Assembly (NCBI GenBank): GCA_026392145.1
Contig: JAPLCS010000337.1
Span: 1-7,974, forward strand
DNA from: Fimbriimonadales bacterium
GTDB lineage: Bacteria; Armatimonadota; Fimbriimonadia; Fimbriimonadales; Fimbriimonadaceae
DNA length: 7,974 nt
Direction of reading: 5' to 3'
This document shows, in pieces, positions 6,323-7,974 of this stretch. Position numbers and translations under genes: made by a program. Positions within the stretch are counted from its first letter, which is position 1. Each line of letters opens with the position of its first letter. A model generated the notes under the pieces. It saw nothing but the letters and a program-made list of their open reading frames with translations. It searched no databases and was not told where the DNA came from.

Positions 6323-7453
6323 TTAGCCTACGCTAATGGGTACTCCGCCCACCGCGCCAACCGCAAATACGTGGTCGTCTTTGTTCTTTCCTTTGATGGT
6401 GACTTCGTTTTTCTCACCGGCCTCGACCATTCCCTGCCAGACTGAGGAGCTTGATTCGCGCCAATAGACTCGATAGGAAACTCCGGGTTGGGAATTCCAT
6501 CGCACAATGGTGTCGTGCGCCTGCTTGGCGTCGTAACGGACATTGGTTGGCGCATCGGCTGCGCTTGCGAATGAACTTAATGAAATGAGATTTAGACGAA
6601 CTACATTTGCAAGGTAATCGAAATCGATGCCTTCTAGTGTGTCTTTATCCGTGTGCTGATGGGTTAGGTATTCGATTGCTTCAACAAATCTGACCGCGTT
6701 GAAGCCTTTAATGTTAAATGGTGTGTGATCACCGCCGCGCTGGAATCTATCTTTTCAGAAGACTAACCAGGGAGAGAATCCTTTTATTTTGCCTCGAGTT
6801 TCCCACTCGATGAATCTTGCGAGTTCTCGGCTATTGTGGTCGGTAGATTCTTCGCTGTACAGCCTTACTCTCTTCTTATCTTTGAGCTTGCCAGGACCTT
6901 GAGAAGCACCTACGGTGTCGTTATTGAGCATGGCTTCAATCTTCCAGCTTTCTTTTTGTGCTTTTTCGGCGAGAGCACCTGATCCAAAAAGACCTTGTTC
7001 TTCTCCTGAAAAAGCCACGAACACGAGTGTGTTTCTCCATCGTTTTTGACTCAAGATTCTGGCGCATTCTAGCGTGAGTGCCACGCCGCTTCCATCATCA
7101 TTGATGCCCGGTGCGATAGCGGTCATTGGGTCTCCGGTGAGATTAATTGTGTCGAGATGACCTCCCACGATTACTTTCTTATCTGATTCGCCGGGCAAGG
7201 TTGCCACTACTTGAACTACGCTTTTGTCTGCCACCACCCTGCGACCTTTTTTGACGTCGTATCGCATTAACTCGACTCTGAGTCCCGGGATTTTCTTAAA
7301 TTCACTCGCTACCCATTCAGCCGCTTTTTCGAGTTCAGGCGTGTTCGTATTTCGCGTTGGGTAGGTGGATAGGTGGGTGAGGGTTTGCCGGAGGGAATCT
7401 TTTGAGACCTCGGATGTCAAATGTGAGAGTAGCAGGCTGGCAGTGACGATCAT
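6323..7453 (-). pseudogene. M28 family zinc aminopeptidase interrupted by one TGA
   Basis: The frame reads through 376 codon positions with one internal TGA at 6755-6757 (position 233). Before it lies the M28 core: GGHLDT (His99), INDDGSG (Asp119, metal-bridging), SGEEQG (Glu151 catalytic base, Glu152 ligand) and NNDTVG (Asp179). After it, in the same frame, come the last zinc ligand in RGGDHTPF (His243), GFNAVRFVEA and HQHTDKDTLEGIDFDYL in part. A final beta-rich domain (about 300-376, APTNVRYD...VRWNSQPGVSYRVYW, fibronectin type III-like) ends at TAA 6323. The peptide made up to the TGA would lack the fifth ligand and should be inactive. The start is ATG 7453, fixed by an upstream in-frame TAA. 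The N-terminal hydrophobic stretch is very short, so export is unclear. It follows the Maf gene by 40 bases. A sequence error or a suppressed stop are the alternatives. Confidence 0.88.
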
Positions 7454-7493
7454 AATGGTTGCAGATTACCAGTGTCGATGTCGTGGATTAGAG

Positions 7494-7974
7494 TTACTGT
7501 GGGATGCTGGCACTGGCTTTTGTTAGTAAGGCGCGTACTAAACTCACTGGCAGGCCGATCACGGTGTCGAATTCGCCGTTGATGCTTTCCACCAGGAAAT
7601 TACCCATGCCTTGGGCTCCGTAAGCGCCGGCTTTATCCATGGGATCGCCTGTTTCGATGTATTAAAGGATTTGCTCGTCGGTGACCGAGTGAAATGTCAC
7701 TTTGGTTTCGGCGGAATCCGTCCAGGCGAACCCATTTCGCACAATGGACACGCCGGTGATGACGGAATGAGTTTTGCCTGAAAGAGCTTTGAGAATTCGT
7801 AGGGCATCTTCTTTGTCTGTCGGTTTGGAGAATTGCACCCAGGAAGTTGGAACTGTCGGGAGTGTTTCGGTCGGGAGTGCTACAACCGTATCGCTTCCGA
7901 TTATCCACTTGCCAGGGTGTCGCCTTGAAACGGCTGTCGCTTTTGCCTCGGCGAGTCTCTTGGCTGTCTCGTAA
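7494..7974 (-). pseudogene. maf: Maf-type nucleoside triphosphate pyrophosphatase, partial, interrupted by one TAA
   Basis: The 3' part of a Maf gene running off the right edge. About 40 N-terminal residues, including the SxSxRR start motif, are outside the window. Visible in order: YETAKRLAEAKA, IIGSDTVV (with the Asp of the DTVV motif), SKPTDKEDALRILKALSGKTHSVITGV in part, and FHSVTDEQIL. An internal TAA at 7662-7664 follows. The same frame then continues with [18 protein letters not shown] (the conserved D-K-GAY-Q segment), [11 protein letters not shown], and ends at TAA 7494. Maf proteins hydrolyse dTTP/UTP and modified pyrimidine nucleotides, or m7GTP, cleaning the nucleotide pool. Which one applies here cannot be read without the missing N-terminus. 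The truncated product would lose conserved residues and probably not work. It sits upstream of the M28 gene, 40 bases away, probably in one operon. Confidence 0.85.

Noticed and set aside
6315..6328. GGCT/AGCC stem between GNAT and M28 stops as a terminator
   Set aside because: The stem is only four base pairs with no U-tract on either strand.
6323..6555. Separate short genes downstream of the M28 stop
   Set aside because: The frame-matched one is the continuation of the M28 gene (its C-terminal domain) and the other frame is a shadow; neither is an independent gene.
6755..6757. Selenocysteine or pyrrolysine type recoding of the TGA
   Set aside because: The site is not a Cys/Sec position in the M28 family, no obvious selenocysteine insertion hairpin is seen just downstream, and pyrrolysine uses TAG.
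7633..7908. A 91-codon minus-strand open frame in the Maf region
   Set aside because: It is in a different frame from the clear Maf protein and has low-complexity Arg/Ser/Asn-rich content, typical of a shadow frame.

Overview
This is a bacterial chromosomal segment, densely packed with genes on both strands and of moderate GC content. Its left edge holds the 3' part of an aa3/caa3-type heme-copper cytochrome oxidase operon, so the organism respires aerobically. No single gene fixes the phylum. The mix of bacterial cox gene order, LemA plus a membrane partner, and an M28 peptidase with a C-terminal beta-domain would suit an environmental bacterium such as a member of Armatimonadota or a similar group, but that is only a guess. 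TAA and TGA are both used as normal stop codons here, so the standard bacterial code applies.

Layout. 2-1397 (+): the end of ctaD (subunit I), then ctaE (subunit III) and ctaF (subunit IV), tightly coupled. 1411-3958 (-): a four-gene run read leftwards from a membrane protein of unknown function through lemA and purN to plsC, with ATGA-type or short overlaps at two of the three junctions. It converges on the cox operon with only 13 bp between stop codons. 3985-6307 (+): pterin-4a-carbinolamine dehydratase, an exported alpha/beta hydrolase and a GNAT acetyltransferase. The dehydratase is head to head with the membrane protein gene. 6323-7974 (-): an M28 zinc peptidase gene and, upstream of it, a Maf-type nucleotide pyrophosphatase gene that runs off the right edge.

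The main unusual feature is in the last block. Both the M28 and the Maf reading frames are intact apart from one internal stop codon each (TGA at 6755-6757 and TAA at 7662-7664). Recognisable, conserved protein continues in the same frame after each stop. In both cases the residues lost include ones needed for activity. Each stop is one C-to-T change in the coding strand away from a plausible sense codon (CGA to TGA, CAA to TAA). The pair is either very recent gene decay, damage or error in the underlying sequence data, or suppressed stops.

No tRNA, rRNA, CRISPR array, insertion sequence or phage gene was seen, and no stretch over 300 bases lacks a gene. I did not find a convincing new multi-gene system. 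Beyond the stop codons, the most informative points are start-site choices, gene overlaps and hairpins at the convergent cox/plsC junction.
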